A stretch of DNA of 64,000 bases from NCBI RefSeq assembly GCF_038397785.1, contig NZ_CP151642.1:1116001-1180000 (forward strand). Reading direction: 5' to 3'. The stretch's first letter is position 1; the number at the start of each line of letters is the position of its first letter. Shown in pieces: positions 8,028 through 17,139 of the stretch. Made by a program: the position numbers and the translations under genes. This DNA is from Salinibacterium sp. TMP30. GTDB taxonomy: Bacteria > Actinomycetota > Actinomycetes > Actinomycetales > Microbacteriaceae. The notes below the pieces were generated by a model. That model was not told where the DNA came from. It was given only the letters and a program-made list of their open reading frames with translations, and searched no databases.

Positions 8028-9694
8028 GCTGTCGCTCCTGTCCTGGTGATTGGGCGCCGTGTCAGGCGGTGTGACCGGCTCAGCGAAACATGTTCACGCA
8101 TGGCGGCGGCGACGAAACTTCCCATGATGACGGTGTTAGTAACGTTCCACGCTGTCGCTAGTGTCAGAACCTCGTTGTCGATGTCTCTGAAGATTGCGAC
8201 AAACGAGGTGAGGAGCAGAAACACGAAAAACAGCACCTGAGGGATCATGAAATTGAAGGGTGAAGACATTTTCGATCGGTCACCCGTGGCGCTCCATGAC
8301 TGCTCCTTGCCGGTGAGCACATTGAGGAGTGCTGCGAGGTAGATGGGTGCAGAGACCGTAGCGAGCATCAGCGTTTCCCAACGGAATGAACCCATCGTGT
8401 AGAACGCAAGCACGATCTGGATGACGTAAAACCCTGCGTAGTAGAGCACCCAGGTCACAACGGTGGTCGATAGGTTCATCGGTCGCAGGTCGAAATAGAT
8501 TTCGAGCGCCGGCACCACCATGAGGAGGAGCGGGGAAATTCCGGTGAGGTAGAAGGAAGCTGTCACTAGGTACTGGAGGCGCTGGTCGAGCGTGAGTTTG
8601 CGTTTGCGGCTCAGCGGGTTGTGGTTGAACAGGATTTCAAAGCCGCCCGTTGCCCACCGCAATTGTTGTTTGGTGTACGACTCCACAGTGTCAGGCGCGT
8701 GTCCGACGGCGAGGGTCATCGGAATAAAAATGGTGTGCCATCCTCGCTCATGGAGCATGAGCGAGGTCCAGACATCTTCTGACTTGGAGTCGGTGTAGAT
8801 CCCGCCGACGTCATCGATTGCTGCACGTCGGAAGATGACGTTGGTGCCGACGCAGAAGGCCGCGTTAAATCTGTTGCGCCCGGGCTGGATAAACCTGTAG
8901 AAAATCGACTGCATGTAGCCAGCCCCGCGAGAGATGACGTTGTGCAGGTTTCCATAGGTCTGCGGCGTCTGAACGAAAGCAACCTCATCCCGAGAGAAGA
9001 ATGGGATCGTTTCGATGAGGAATTCGGGCGAAGGAACAAAGTCTGCGTCGAAGATAGCGAAGAAGTGGCCCTTGGTGAGGCTGAGGCCGTGGTTAACGTT
9101 GCCGGCTTTGGCCCCGCCCGAACTGAGCCTGCGTACGTAGCGCGCGCCGAGCTCGGCGGCCATCTCTCGAATTTCGTCGGAGCGCCCATCGTCAAGGACC
9201 CACGTAATGTGGGTCCCGCGCATCGCGAGTGCTGCGCTGACGGTTTTGCGGATGACGGGGGCGGGTTCGCCGTACGTGGTGATGAAGACATCGATGCTGG
9301 CCTCACTCTCGTCGAGGTACAAGTCCCAGCGAGATGGATCGTTGGTCAGGCCGTCACGCAAAATATCTCGATCGCGGAACAGCTTCGCTTTCGCGTCATG
9401 GAATGCGAAGTCTCGGGGGTCCTGTGAGGCAGAGAGGATCGTCCACATCGACAACAGCGCCTGCAGAATCAGGACGGTTTCGGCGATGATGACGAGCGTG
9501 TACGGCAGCCAATCTCCGCGGCTAACGGGGTTCAGGAGGAACGAGGCGTAGGCGAGGATGCCTAGGGTCGCGATCATCACCAAGATCACTAACGATGGCG
9601 ACTGCGCCTTTACAGGCTCTGTGTTTCGGGGTACTGGGGGCAGGTCGGGAACTGCTCTTGTGGTCGTGGGGAGTCGATTCTGCAGGGTCGTCAT
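8024..9694 (-). CDS. Cellulose-synthase-like family 2 glycosyltransferase (beta-glucan synthase candidate)
   Basis: 556 residues from the ATG complementary to 9692-9694, which has a GAAAGAAG purine run upstream. Two N-terminal membrane helices (about 33-52, 64-84) precede a cytosolic GT-A domain with all processive-GT motifs: VLDDG (D168/D169), FDADF (D216, D218), SEDVW (D307) and QQLRW (343-347). At least four C-terminal helices follow. BcsA, curdlan synthase and mixed-linkage glucan synthases share this plan. No PilZ domain is visible. Its operon mates, an HlyD-like adaptor and a beta-1,3-glucanase, suggest a beta-1,3 or mixed-linkage glucan rather than cellulose; the linkage cannot be read from sequence. 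Confidence 0.88.
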   Translation of the reverse strand: MTTLQNRLPTTTRAVPDLPPVPRNTEPVKAQSPSLVILVMIATLGILAYASFLLNPVSRGDWLPYTLVIIAETVLILQALLSMWTILSASQDPRDFAFHDAKAKLFRDRDILRDGLTNDPSRWDLYLDESEASIDVFITTYGEPAPVIRKTVSAALAMRGTHITWVLDDGRSDEIREMAAELGARYVRRLSSGGAKAGNVNHGLSLTKGHFFAIFDADFVPSPEFLIETIPFFSRDEVAFVQTPQTYGNLHNVISRGAGYMQSIFYRFIQPGRNRFNAAFCVGTNVIFRRAAIDDVGGIYTDSKSEDVWTSLMLHERGWHTIFIPMTLAVGHAPDTVESYTKQQLRWATGGFEILFNHNPLSRKRKLTLDQRLQYLVTASFYLTGISPLLLMVVPALEIYFDLRPMNLSTTVVTWVLYYAGFYVIQIVLAFYTMGSFRWETLMLATVSAPIYLAALLNVLTGKEQSWSATGDRSKMSSPFNFMIPQVLFFVFLLLTSFVAIFRDIDNEVLTLATAWNVTNTVIMGSFVAAAMREHVSLSRSHRLTRRPITRTGATA

Positions 9695-9960
9695 TCTGGC
9701 TTCTTTCGGAAGAAGTGCTAGGCGACGCAGCACGGCAGGAAGGCTCGCTGGACAGGGAACCGGATGCACGCGGGGTGACCAAATGCGACCGGGATGTCAT
9801 AGCAGCGTCGTTGACGTGCGTACAGGCAGGCGTCGCGACGGGGGAGTCACGGTGCCGAGAGGTGCGGGATTTCGGGTGGAGCGGGTAGAACTGCCCACGG
9901 TACGGCAGCTCGGCGTCCCCCAAAAGGGGTGGCCTAGCTAAAAGGCCACTGTTTACGAGC
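9695..9960 (-). promoter_or_regulatory. Long structured 5' leader of the glucan synthase operon
   Basis: About 290 bases separate the glycosyltransferase start from the next gene. Read on the minus strand the distal part carries three consecutive hairpins: AGGCC/GGCCT type (9931-9935 with 9943-9947), CCCC/GGGG (9918-9921 with 9926-9929) and CTGCC/GGCAG (9891-9895 with 9904-9908). A CCGAAATCCCGCACC segment follows. The run of stems so far upstream suggests a riboswitch-like leader; a c-di-AMP (ydaO-type) element is one possibility but I cannot confirm it. No convincing coding frame fills this stretch. Confidence 0.35.
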
Positions 9961-9987
9961 TATTAGCGTGTTTGTAACATTCGCTGG

Positions 9988-10428
9988 CTAGTCGACGAAA
10001 CCTCGGTTCGACCATTCAATAATCTCTGCTGTGGTGGCGTGAGGGGGAGCAGCCCGTGCCACTCTCGACGGCACCTGAGTAAGGAGCACAGTTGTGGGGC
10101 GATCCGGAAGAGAGGCATGATGCCCGTCACGAGCATTGAACCGTTTGTTTACGAGCGCTCCCAGAATGGCACCAACACCGAATCCGAGCGGAAGCAGCAG
10201 CAGGTACCCCGTCGGGTCTGTGTTCGCCGCCGTGCCAAGTGCTAGCGTCGCAGCCACGCCGACCGCAGCCCCGATTGTTATGGCAATCCACCAGCGCTGA
10301 AGTTGTGCATTGGCAGCATCCCAGGCTCGCTGAGCACGAAACTGCTCAAGTGCTTCATCACGTGGTACCAAGCTCACCCATGTGCGACCTTCGAAGCGGA
10401 AGACGTTCGGGTGGTCGTCGATTGCCAT
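9988..10428 (-). CDS. Membrane protein of unknown function with two helices
   Basis: 146 residues. An N-terminal soluble part (FRFEGRTWVSLVPRDEALEQF) is followed by two hydrophobic helices (about 47-66 and 75-93) with glycine/alanine-rich faces, and a soluble C-terminal tail ending in TTAEIIEWSNRGFVD. The start overlaps the stop of the ybaK-like gene by one base (TAATG on the minus strand), so the two are cotranscribed. No family was recognised; it may be an actinobacterial lineage-specific protein. Confidence 0.75.
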   Translation of the reverse strand: MAIDDHPNVFRFEGRTWVSLVPRDEALEQFRAQRAWDAANAQLQRWWIAITIGAAVGVAATLALGTAANTDPTGYLLLLPLGFGVGAILGALVNKRFNARDGHHASLPDRPTTVLLTQVPSRVARAAPPHATTAEIIEWSNRGFVD

Positions 10429-10907
10429 TAGTTGGTGGACCCTTCCATCGTGATGTCGGCGACGGTCGCATCGAGGCCGGTGACGAGGTCATCACTGTTT
10501 ACCCACACGGTATAGCCGTGGTCTCCTGATCCCATTGAGACTCGCTTGCCGGCGATGCGGTGGTCGGCGAACACGGGCCACGCTGTGCTGCTGCCGAGTG
10601 GGGTGATGGTGCCGCGCGCAAAACCGGTGGCTTCGAGGGCTAGGTCGGCTTCGGGCATCCGGAGCTTATTTACGCCGACGACAGCCCGCAGTTTCGACCA
10701 TGAGATCTGGCGGTCACCGGGCACGAGAGCAAAGAGGTAACTGCCGTCGCTGCGCTTGACGACGAGCGACTTCACGACCTCAGCGGGCGTTATGTCAAGG
10801 AGTTCGGCGGCGTGCTCGAGCGACGTTGCTGGCGGGCGTTCGACTATCTCGATCGGGATGCCACGGCGCGCGGCATCGTCGCGTACGCGGTTGGTTCCTG
10901 CCGTCAT
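10428..10907 (-). CDS. ybaK: YbaK/EbsC-family aminoacyl-tRNA deacylase
   Basis: 159 residues matching the YbaK/prolyl-tRNA editing domain, which hydrolyses mischarged tRNAs such as Cys-tRNA-Pro. Visible family features are AELLDITPAEVVKSLVVK with the conserved lysine, YLFALVPGDRQISWSKLRAVVG, and the TPLGSSTAWPVFAD and RVSMGSGDHGYTVWV strands near the C-terminus. It is divergent from the dus gene with 57 bases between the starts, so the two promoters overlap or lie back to back. Confidence 0.9.
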   Translation of the reverse strand: MTAGTNRVRDDAARRGIPIEIVERPPATSLEHAAELLDITPAEVVKSLVVKRSDGSYLFALVPGDRQISWSKLRAVVGVNKLRMPEADLALEATGFARGTITPLGSSTAWPVFADHRIAGKRVSMGSGDHGYTVWVNSDDLVTGLDATVADITMEGSTN

Positions 10908-10964
10908 TCGGGGCCTTCCGGGCTGTGCGGCGCCGGTTCAGTCGCGCCGTGGGACAATTGTTGT

Positions 10965-12131
10965 GTGACTATTCTTGCCCTTGCCGACCCGCGTGTCGCG
11001 CCACCGCTATCAATTGGGCGTCTAGAGCTCGACGTGCCGGTCGTTCTGGCGCCCATGGCGGGCATCACCAATACTGCTTTTCGCCGTCTCTGCCGGGAAT
11101 ACGGTGCCGGATTATATGTCAGCGAAATGATCACGAGTCGCGCGCTGGTTGAGCGCACGCCCGAAAGCATGCGACTCATCACGCACCACGAGTCGGAGAC
11201 GACGCGCAGCATCCAGCTCTATGGCGTCGATCCGAAGACGGTCTCTGAGGCTGTCACGATGCTGGTGGCTGAAGACCGCGCCGACCACATTGACTTGAAT
11301 TTCGGATGCCCGGTACCCAAAGTCACGCGCAAGGGTGGGGGAGCGGCGCTGCCGTGGAAGATTGATCTCTTCCGTGACATTGTCGAGGGTGCGGTGAGGG
11401 CTGCCGGCGATATCCCTTTGACTATCAAAATGCGCAAGGGTATCGACTCCGACCATTTGACCTATCTCGAGGCGGCACGGGTTGCGTCGGGAGCTGGCGT
11501 TGCCAGCATTGCGCTTCACGCACGCACGGCCGCAGAGTTCTACTCTGGCACTGCCGACTGGTCTGCCATCGAAAAACTCAAGAACACCATCACCGATACT
11601 CCGATCTTGGGCAACGGTGATATTTGGAGTGCCGCCGATGCGCTTCGCATGGTTGATGAGACCGGATGCGACGGTGTCGTTGTCGGTCGGGGGTGCCTCG
11701 GCCGGCCCTGGCTCTTCGGTGACCTCGCTGCGGCATTCCGTGGTGAAAGCGTCAAGGCGGAGCCGAGCCTCGGTCAGGTTGCGGCGGCCTTCAAGCGGCA
11801 CGCAGAGCTGCTCGTCGAATTCTTTGGCGAGGAAGACCGGGCGTGCCGCGACATCCGCAAGCATGTGGCGTGGTATTTCAAGGGCTATGCCGTTGGCGGT
11901 GAGCTTCGCGCCGCTATGGCTACAGTGCAGTCGCTGTCGCAGCTCGATGATTTGCTTGGCCAGCTGGACGGTAATCAGGAGTATCCGGGTGCTGATGCAG
12001 AGGGTCAGCGTGGTCGCGCCGGCACTCCCAAGAAGCCGTCGCTGCCCCAGGGTTGGCTGGATAGCCGCGAACTGCAGGAGACACACCGCAGCGAACTGAA
12101 TCAGGCTGAACTGAGCACCAGTGGAGGCTAA
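10965..12131 (+). CDS. dus: tRNA-dihydrouridine synthase (DusB/Nifr3 type)
   Basis: 388 residues, FMN-dependent reduction of uridines in tRNA D-loops. The TIM barrel begins APMAGITNTAFRRLCREYGAGL; the catalytic cysteine is in DLNFGCPVPKVTRKGGGAAL; the phosphate-binding end is GNGDIW and VVGRGCLGRPWLF. GTG at 10965 is chosen because upstream in-frame codons read into the divergent ybaK promoter. The C-terminal tail beyond about residue 350 is low in complexity. The gene overlaps dgt by 11 bases, so dus and dgt form an operon. Confidence 0.93.
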   Translation: MTILALADPRVAPPLSIGRLELDVPVVLAPMAGITNTAFRRLCREYGAGLYVSEMITSRALVERTPESMRLITHHESETTRSIQLYGVDPKTVSEAVTMLVAEDRADHIDLNFGCPVPKVTRKGGGAALPWKIDLFRDIVEGAVRAAGDIPLTIKMRKGIDSDHLTYLEAARVASGAGVASIALHARTAAEFYSGTADWSAIEKLKNTITDTPILGNGDIWSAADALRMVDETGCDGVVVGRGCLGRPWLFGDLAAAFRGESVKAEPSLGQVAAAFKRHAELLVEFFGEEDRACRDIRKHVAWYFKGYAVGGELRAAMATVQSLSQLDDLLGQLDGNQEYPGADAEGQRGRAGTPKKPSLPQGWLDSRELQETHRSELNQAELSTSGG

Positions 12132-13365
12132 GGGGTATACCGAAGCCGACGCCGAGCGTTGGCTTCCGGAGCAGCATTCGAGCCGACGCAGTGACTTTGC
12201 CCGTGATCGTGCTCGTGTGCTGCACTCGAGTGCCCTGCGCCGCCTCGCTGCCAAGACTCAAGTGTTGAGTCCCACAATGGGAACCGATTTTGCTCGTAAC
12301 CGACTGACGCATTCGCTTGAGGTCGCCCAAGTGGGCCGTGAGCTTGCCGATAGTTTGGGGCTCGACCCCGATGTGGTTGACACCGCGTGCCTTTCGCACG
12401 ACCTCGGGCATCCACCCTTCGGACACAACGGTGAACGCGCACTCAACGAGTGGGCTGCCGATATTGGCGGCTTTGAAGGCAACGCCCAGACACTGCGGTT
12501 GCTCACCCGGATTGAACCGAAAGTTTTTGGCCCGGATGGTGTGAGTTACGGCCTCAATCTCACTCGTGCCAGCTTGGATGCCAGTACCAAGTATCCGTGG
12601 CCGAGTGCGCAGGGCATTCCCGATCCGAGTGGTCGCAGCAAATACGGGTTCTTCGACGACGACACTGCGGCGTTTGAATGGTTGCGTGCCGGTGCTCCTG
12701 ACCGCCGGCGCTGCATCGAAGCACAAGTGATGGATCTGTCTGATGACATCGCATACTCCGTGCACGATTTCGAGGATGCGATTGTTGGCGATTTCATCGA
12801 TGTCACTGCGCTCGGTGCCCGGGTTAATCACGATGATCTGGTGAAGTCGATGTTCGAGTGGATCGGTGGCGAATTTTCCCACGACGAGCTGATCGCCGCT
12901 TTCGACCGCCTTGACCTGCTCGATCCGTGGATCGATCAGTGGGATGGCAGTCGTGCCGCCCATGGTCGGCTCAAGAACCTCACGAGTCAGCTGATCGGTC
13001 GTTTTGCCGGAGCAGCGGTTCAGGCAACACGCGAAGCGCATCCTACTGACGCCCTGGCCCGTTTCGGCGGAAGCCTCATTGTGCCTCACGACATTCAGGC
13101 AGAGATTGCGGTTCTCAAGGGCATCGTCGCCGCATTTGTGATGTCTATTAATGCGCGTCGACCGATCTATCAGCAGCAGCGCGACGTGCTCACTGAGCTC
13201 GCCGATGTTTTGCTGTGGACGGCACCGCGTAACCTCGATTCTGGTTTCAGGGCGGACTGGGATTTCGCCGAAACTGATCATCAGCGCAAGCGCGCCGTAG
13301 TAGATCAGGTGGCAAGCCTCACCGATCAGTCGGCGATGGCGTGGCATACACGCCTAGTTGGCTAG
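12121..13365 (+). CDS. dgt: Deoxyguanosinetriphosphate triphosphohydrolase-like protein
   Basis: 414-residue HD-domain dNTPase. The metal site reads H64 (RLTHSLEV), H93-D94 (CLSHDLGHPPFGHNGE) and a later D in MDLSDDIAYSVHDFEDA. Family members cleave dNTPs to nucleoside and triphosphate. It starts with GTG inside the end of dus and is followed 32 bases later by dnaG, an arrangement common in actinobacteria that ties dNTP pool control to replication priming. Confidence 0.93.
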   Translation: MEAKGYTEADAERWLPEQHSSRRSDFARDRARVLHSSALRRLAAKTQVLSPTMGTDFARNRLTHSLEVAQVGRELADSLGLDPDVVDTACLSHDLGHPPFGHNGERALNEWAADIGGFEGNAQTLRLLTRIEPKVFGPDGVSYGLNLTRASLDASTKYPWPSAQGIPDPSGRSKYGFFDDDTAAFEWLRAGAPDRRRCIEAQVMDLSDDIAYSVHDFEDAIVGDFIDVTALGARVNHDDLVKSMFEWIGGEFSHDELIAAFDRLDLLDPWIDQWDGSRAAHGRLKNLTSQLIGRFAGAAVQATREAHPTDALARFGGSLIVPHDIQAEIAVLKGIVAAFVMSINARRPIYQQQRDVLTELADVLLWTAPRNLDSGFRADWDFAETDHQRKRAVVDQVASLTDQSAMAWHTRLVG

Positions 13366-13397
13366 CGACACCGTGGGGTGAGCCTACAATTACGAAT

Positions 13398-15305
13398 GTG
13401 GCTGGCCTGATCCGAAGAAACGATATCGACGAGGTGCGTTCGCGCACTAACCTCGCCGATATTGTGGGCGACTATGTCGCTCTCAAGAGCGCGGGGTCGG
13501 GGTCCATGAAGGGCCTGTGTCCTTTCCACGAAGAGCGCAGCCCTAGCTTCCACGTGAGGCCCCAGGTTGGTTTTTATCACTGCTTCGGATGCGGTGAGGG
13601 CGGTGACGTCTTCACCTTCCTGCAGCGTATGGATCACGTCTCATTCTCCGAAGCTGTCGAGCGCCTGGCTGGCCGCATTAGCTATGAACTTCACTATGAG
13701 GATGGCGGCGCGGCAACCGATCACGGCAACCGTGCGCGCATCCTTGCCGCTAATCAGGCGGCATCTGACTTCTTTGTTGCCCAGTTGAGAACGCCTGAGG
13801 CAGAACTTGGGCGCAGTTTTTTGGGGGAGCGAGGTTTCGATCAGTCGGCTGCCGAGCGTTTCGGAATCGGTTTTGCTCCCCGCGGTGGCGCTCTCATGAA
13901 GCACTTGAACACACTCGGCTTTGCTTCCGATGAACTCGTCATCGCGGGGCTCATTGGCAAGGGCGAGCGTGGTGATTACTACGACCGATTCCGCGGCCGC
14001 CTGGTGTGGCCCATCCGCGATGTGACCGGTCAGACCTTGGGCTTTGGCGCGCGCCGATTGCTCGACGATGACAAAGGCCCCAAGTACCTCAACACCCCTG
14101 AGACTCCCGTTTATCACAAGAGCCAGGTGCTTTACGGCCTCGATCTCGCCAAGAAAGACATTTCTCGCAGCAAGCAAATCGTTGTTGTCGAGGGCTACAC
14201 GGATGTGATGGCCTGCCACCTTGCCGGCGTCACGACCGCCGTTGCTACCTGCGGAACGGCGTTCGGTGTTGACCATATCAAGATCGTTCGGCGGATGATC
14301 GGCGACTATGACAACGCCGACACCACCGCCACCGGCGAAGTGATTTTTACGTTCGACCCGGATGAGGCAGGTCAGAAGGCAGCAAACCGTGCGTTCGCCG
14401 AGGAGCATCGTTTTGCCGCGCAAACGTTCGTTGCGGTTGCTTCTGACGGTCTTGACCCCTGTGATTTGCGGCTCAAGAAGGGTGATGGCGCCGTTCGTCG
14501 TCTGGTGAGCACTCGTAAGCCGATGTTTGAGTTCAAGATTCGCCGCGAGTTGGCGGTGCACGACCTCGAGACTGTTGAGGGTCGGGTGGCCGCTCTGCGT
14601 GCCGCAGCACCGGTGGTTGCGGGTATCCGCGATCAGGCGCTCGGCATCGGTTACGTGCGCAGTGTTGCTGGTTGGCTCGGTATGGAACCCAGTGAGGTTC
14701 AGAGTGCGGTGTCGTCGGCCAGGCGCCAATCTCCGAGCGCTGCTCCCTCACGCGGTTCGTCGTCGCCTGGCGCTGGTTCGGGATCCGATTCTGGTCCGGG
14801 CGTTGCAGCCCCCGAGCCTCAGCACGAGCAGGGTCCCTCGATCATGGGCCTCAAGACCGATGCCACGACCCGACTCGAGCGCGACGCGCTGATGGCTGTG
14901 CTGCAGCATCCGGAGGTCGTCGGTGACGACCTGATCCGCAAGCTCACGCAGATAGCGTTTGCCGATAACACTCTCGCGGTGGTGCGTGATGCGATCGCGT
15001 CGCAGGTTGAGCGTGCGCTACTACCAGGGTGGGCATCGGCTGTTGCCGACGAAGTGCCTCAGTCGTTCTCTACGTTCGTCAAGCAACTGAGCGTTGCGCC
15101 GATTCCTGAGCGCGAAGACCGCATCCCGGTGTACTGCGTGCAAGTGACGACGGATCTGGTTGAGCGTGACCTGCTGCGTCAAAAACGTGAGCTTCTTGGG
15201 GTGCTGCAGCGCATGGATCGGGAGAGTGATCCCGCGCGCTATGTGCAGACTCAGCGTGATCTTATGGGGATCGAAGCAGAGCGTCGCGCTTTGCGCGACG
15301 ACTAA
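13398..15305 (+). CDS. dnaG: DNA primase
   Basis: 635 residues. The CHC2 zinc finger has C41-x2-H44 and C62-x2-C65 (CPFH, CFGC). The TOPRIM core shows VVEGYTDVMACH and FTFDPDEAGQKAANRAF, with the catalytic E and DxD. A glycine/serine/proline-rich linker (about residues 455-490) leads to the C-terminal helicase-binding domain. GTG at 13398 gives VAGLIRRNDIDEVR, which matches the usual start of actinobacterial primases; an upstream in-frame ATG would run into dgt and is less likely. Confidence 0.95.
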   Translation: MAGLIRRNDIDEVRSRTNLADIVGDYVALKSAGSGSMKGLCPFHEERSPSFHVRPQVGFYHCFGCGEGGDVFTFLQRMDHVSFSEAVERLAGRISYELHYEDGGAATDHGNRARILAANQAASDFFVAQLRTPEAELGRSFLGERGFDQSAAERFGIGFAPRGGALMKHLNTLGFASDELVIAGLIGKGERGDYYDRFRGRLVWPIRDVTGQTLGFGARRLLDDDKGPKYLNTPETPVYHKSQVLYGLDLAKKDISRSKQIVVVEGYTDVMACHLAGVTTAVATCGTAFGVDHIKIVRRMIGDYDNADTTATGEVIFTFDPDEAGQKAANRAFAEEHRFAAQTFVAVASDGLDPCDLRLKKGDGAVRRLVSTRKPMFEFKIRRELAVHDLETVEGRVAALRAAAPVVAGIRDQALGIGYVRSVAGWLGMEPSEVQSAVSSARRQSPSAAPSRGSSSPGAGSGSDSGPGVAAPEPQHEQGPSIMGLKTDATTRLERDALMAVLQHPEVVGDDLIRKLTQIAFADNTLAVVRDAIASQVERALLPGWASAVADEVPQSFSTFVKQLSVAPIPEREDRIPVYCVQVTTDLVERDLLRQKRELLGVLQRMDRESDPARYVQTQRDLMGIEAERRALRDD

Positions 15306-15358
15306 CTGTTTTACCCACTTGGTTGCGTTCGTGTAAATATCGTTCATTCGGGTACCAA

Positions 15359-15372
15359 CAACCTAGAGGTTG
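15359..15372. promoter_or_regulatory. Palindrome upstream of the peptide ABC operon
   Basis: CAACCT-AG-AGGTTG is a 14-bp palindrome 97 bases before the start of the solute-binding protein gene. It is a candidate operator. The rest of the 163-base gap after dnaG shows no terminator with a T-run. Confidence 0.3.
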
Positions 15373-15468
15373 CCGTTCACTTTGTGTTACTACTGAACAA
15401 TTAGCATGCGCGGTGCCCACAAACGCACCGTCGCATTTTCTGCACCAAACAGGAAGAGGTAGACGGAT

Positions 15469-17094
15469 ATGACATCCGCATCCAAGAGCAGCAAGCGAGT
15501 CCTTGCTGTAGTTGCTGGTTCGGCGGCGTTCGCGCTCGCTTTGACTGGCTGCCAAGCTGGAACAGATTCCGCCGGTGGCGGTTCTGATTCGCTTACCGTG
15601 GGCACGACTGACAAAGTCACGTTCCTCGACCCGGCCGGTTCGTACGACAATGGTTCTTTCGCACTCATGAACCAGGTTTTCCCGTTCCTGCTCAACTCCC
15701 CGCTCGGCACCTCCGATGTTGAACCTGACATCGCTGTTTCTGCCGAGTACACGAGCGACGACCAGTACACGGTTGTACTCAAAGACGGTCTCAAGTTCGC
15801 GAATGGTAACGACCTCACTTCCTCTGACGTGAAGTTCAGCTTCGACCGCCAGGTTGCAATCGCTGACGAGAACGGCCCGTCCGTGCTCCTCGGCAACATC
15901 GATAGCGTTGACGCTGTTGATGACACCACCGTGGTCTTCAACCTGAAGAACGGCAACGACCAGACGTTCGCTCAGATTCTGTCGAGCCCCGCAGCACCGA
16001 TCGTTGACGAAGAAGTATTCTCGGCCGATGCCGTTACTCCCGATGCTGACATCGTCGCGGGCAACGCCTTTGCTGGTCAGTACGTTATCGACAGCTACGA
16101 CTTCAACAACGTGGTGTCGTTCAAGGCCAACGCTGACTACCAGGGTGTTCTTGGTGCAGCAGCAACTGACACGATCCTGCTCAAGTACTACACCGATGCT
16201 TCAAACCTGAAGCTCGATGTTCAAGAGGGCAACATTGATGTCGCACACCGTAGTCTTTCGGCTACCGATGTTGCCGACCTCGAAGGCAATGACAAGGTCA
16301 ACGTTGTCGTAGGCCCCGGTGGAGAAATCCGCTATATCGTGTTCAACTTCGACACACAGCCCTTCGGCGCAAAGACTCCTGAGGCTGACGCCGCGAAGTC
16401 GCTCGCAGTTCGTGGAGCCGTTGCTGACCTCATCAACCGCCAGGAAATCTCTGACCAGGTCTACAAGGGCACCTACCTGCCGCTGTACTCCTACGTTCCT
16501 GATGGACTGACCGGCGCGACCGAGGTCCTCAAGGACCTTTACGGCGACGGAGAGGGTGGACCGAGTTCTGAAGCCGCGCAGAAGCGTCTCTCGGATGCGG
16601 GAGTTGCCACTCCGGTGAAGCTCAACCTGCAGTACAACCCTGACCACTACGGTGAGTCTTCGGGTGACGAGTACGCGCTGGTAAAGAGCCAGCTCGAGGC
16701 TGACGGAATCTTCGAGGTCAACCTGCAGTCGACTGAGTGGGTTACGTACGCTAAGGAGCGCACGGCAGACGCTTACCCCGCTTACCAGCTGGGTTGGTTC
16801 CCTGACTATTCCGACGCTGACAACTACCTGACTCCGTTCTTCGGCGACGGTAACTTCCTCGGCAATCACTATGCGGATGCTGAAGTCAACGATCTCATCG
16901 TTGCTCAGGCAACCGAGCTCGACCCTGCCAAGCGTGAGGGAATGATCCAGGACATCCAGGCGAAGGTTGCAGCTCAGCTGTCGACCGTTCCGTTCCTTCA
17001 GGGAGCGCAGATCGCTGTAACAGGCAAGGACGTTACCGGGGCTACGCTCGACGGTTCGTTCAAGTTCCGCTACGGCAGCTTGGCAAAAAACTAG
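15469..17094 (+). CDS. Peptide-type ABC transporter substrate-binding lipoprotein (family 5)
   Basis: 541 residues with a lipoprotein signal ending at lipobox ALTGC (C28) and the SBP_bac_5 fold (VEPDIAVSAEYTSDDQYTVVLKDGLKFANGNDLTSSDVKFSF in pieces around residue 85-125). Proteins of this family bind di/oligopeptides, nickel complexes or some sugars. An AGGAAGAGG purine run precedes the ATG. It is first in an operon with two permeases and two ATPase genes. Substrate cannot be told from sequence. Confidence 0.93.
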   Translation: MTSASKSSKRVLAVVAGSAAFALALTGCQAGTDSAGGGSDSLTVGTTDKVTFLDPAGSYDNGSFALMNQVFPFLLNSPLGTSDVEPDIAVSAEYTSDDQYTVVLKDGLKFANGNDLTSSDVKFSFDRQVAIADENGPSVLLGNIDSVDAVDDTTVVFNLKNGNDQTFAQILSSPAAPIVDEEVFSADAVTPDADIVAGNAFAGQYVIDSYDFNNVVSFKANADYQGVLGAAATDTILLKYYTDASNLKLDVQEGNIDVAHRSLSATDVADLEGNDKVNVVVGPGGEIRYIVFNFDTQPFGAKTPEADAAKSLAVRGAVADLINRQEISDQVYKGTYLPLYSYVPDGLTGATEVLKDLYGDGEGGPSSEAAQKRLSDAGVATPVKLNLQYNPDHYGESSGDEYALVKSQLEADGIFEVNLQSTEWVTYAKERTADAYPAYQLGWFPDYSDADNYLTPFFGDGNFLGNHYADAEVNDLIVAQATELDPAKREGMIQDIQAKVAAQLSTVPFLQGAQIAVTGKDVTGATLDGSFKFRYGSLAKN

Positions 17095-17139
17095 GGGTGA
17101 TTCGCTCCCGTTAGGCTTCCGTCTAGCGTAGTGATGAAT

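Noticed and set aside
11112-13347. Two long minus-strand frames opposite dus and dgt (380 and 475 codons)
   Set aside because: Low-complexity, basic translations without domain patterns; both strands cannot be explained better than by codon-bias shadows of dus and dgt.
13641-14729. 362-codon minus-strand frame opposite dnaG
   Set aside because: Shadow of the primase gene; no ribosome site and no recognisable motif.
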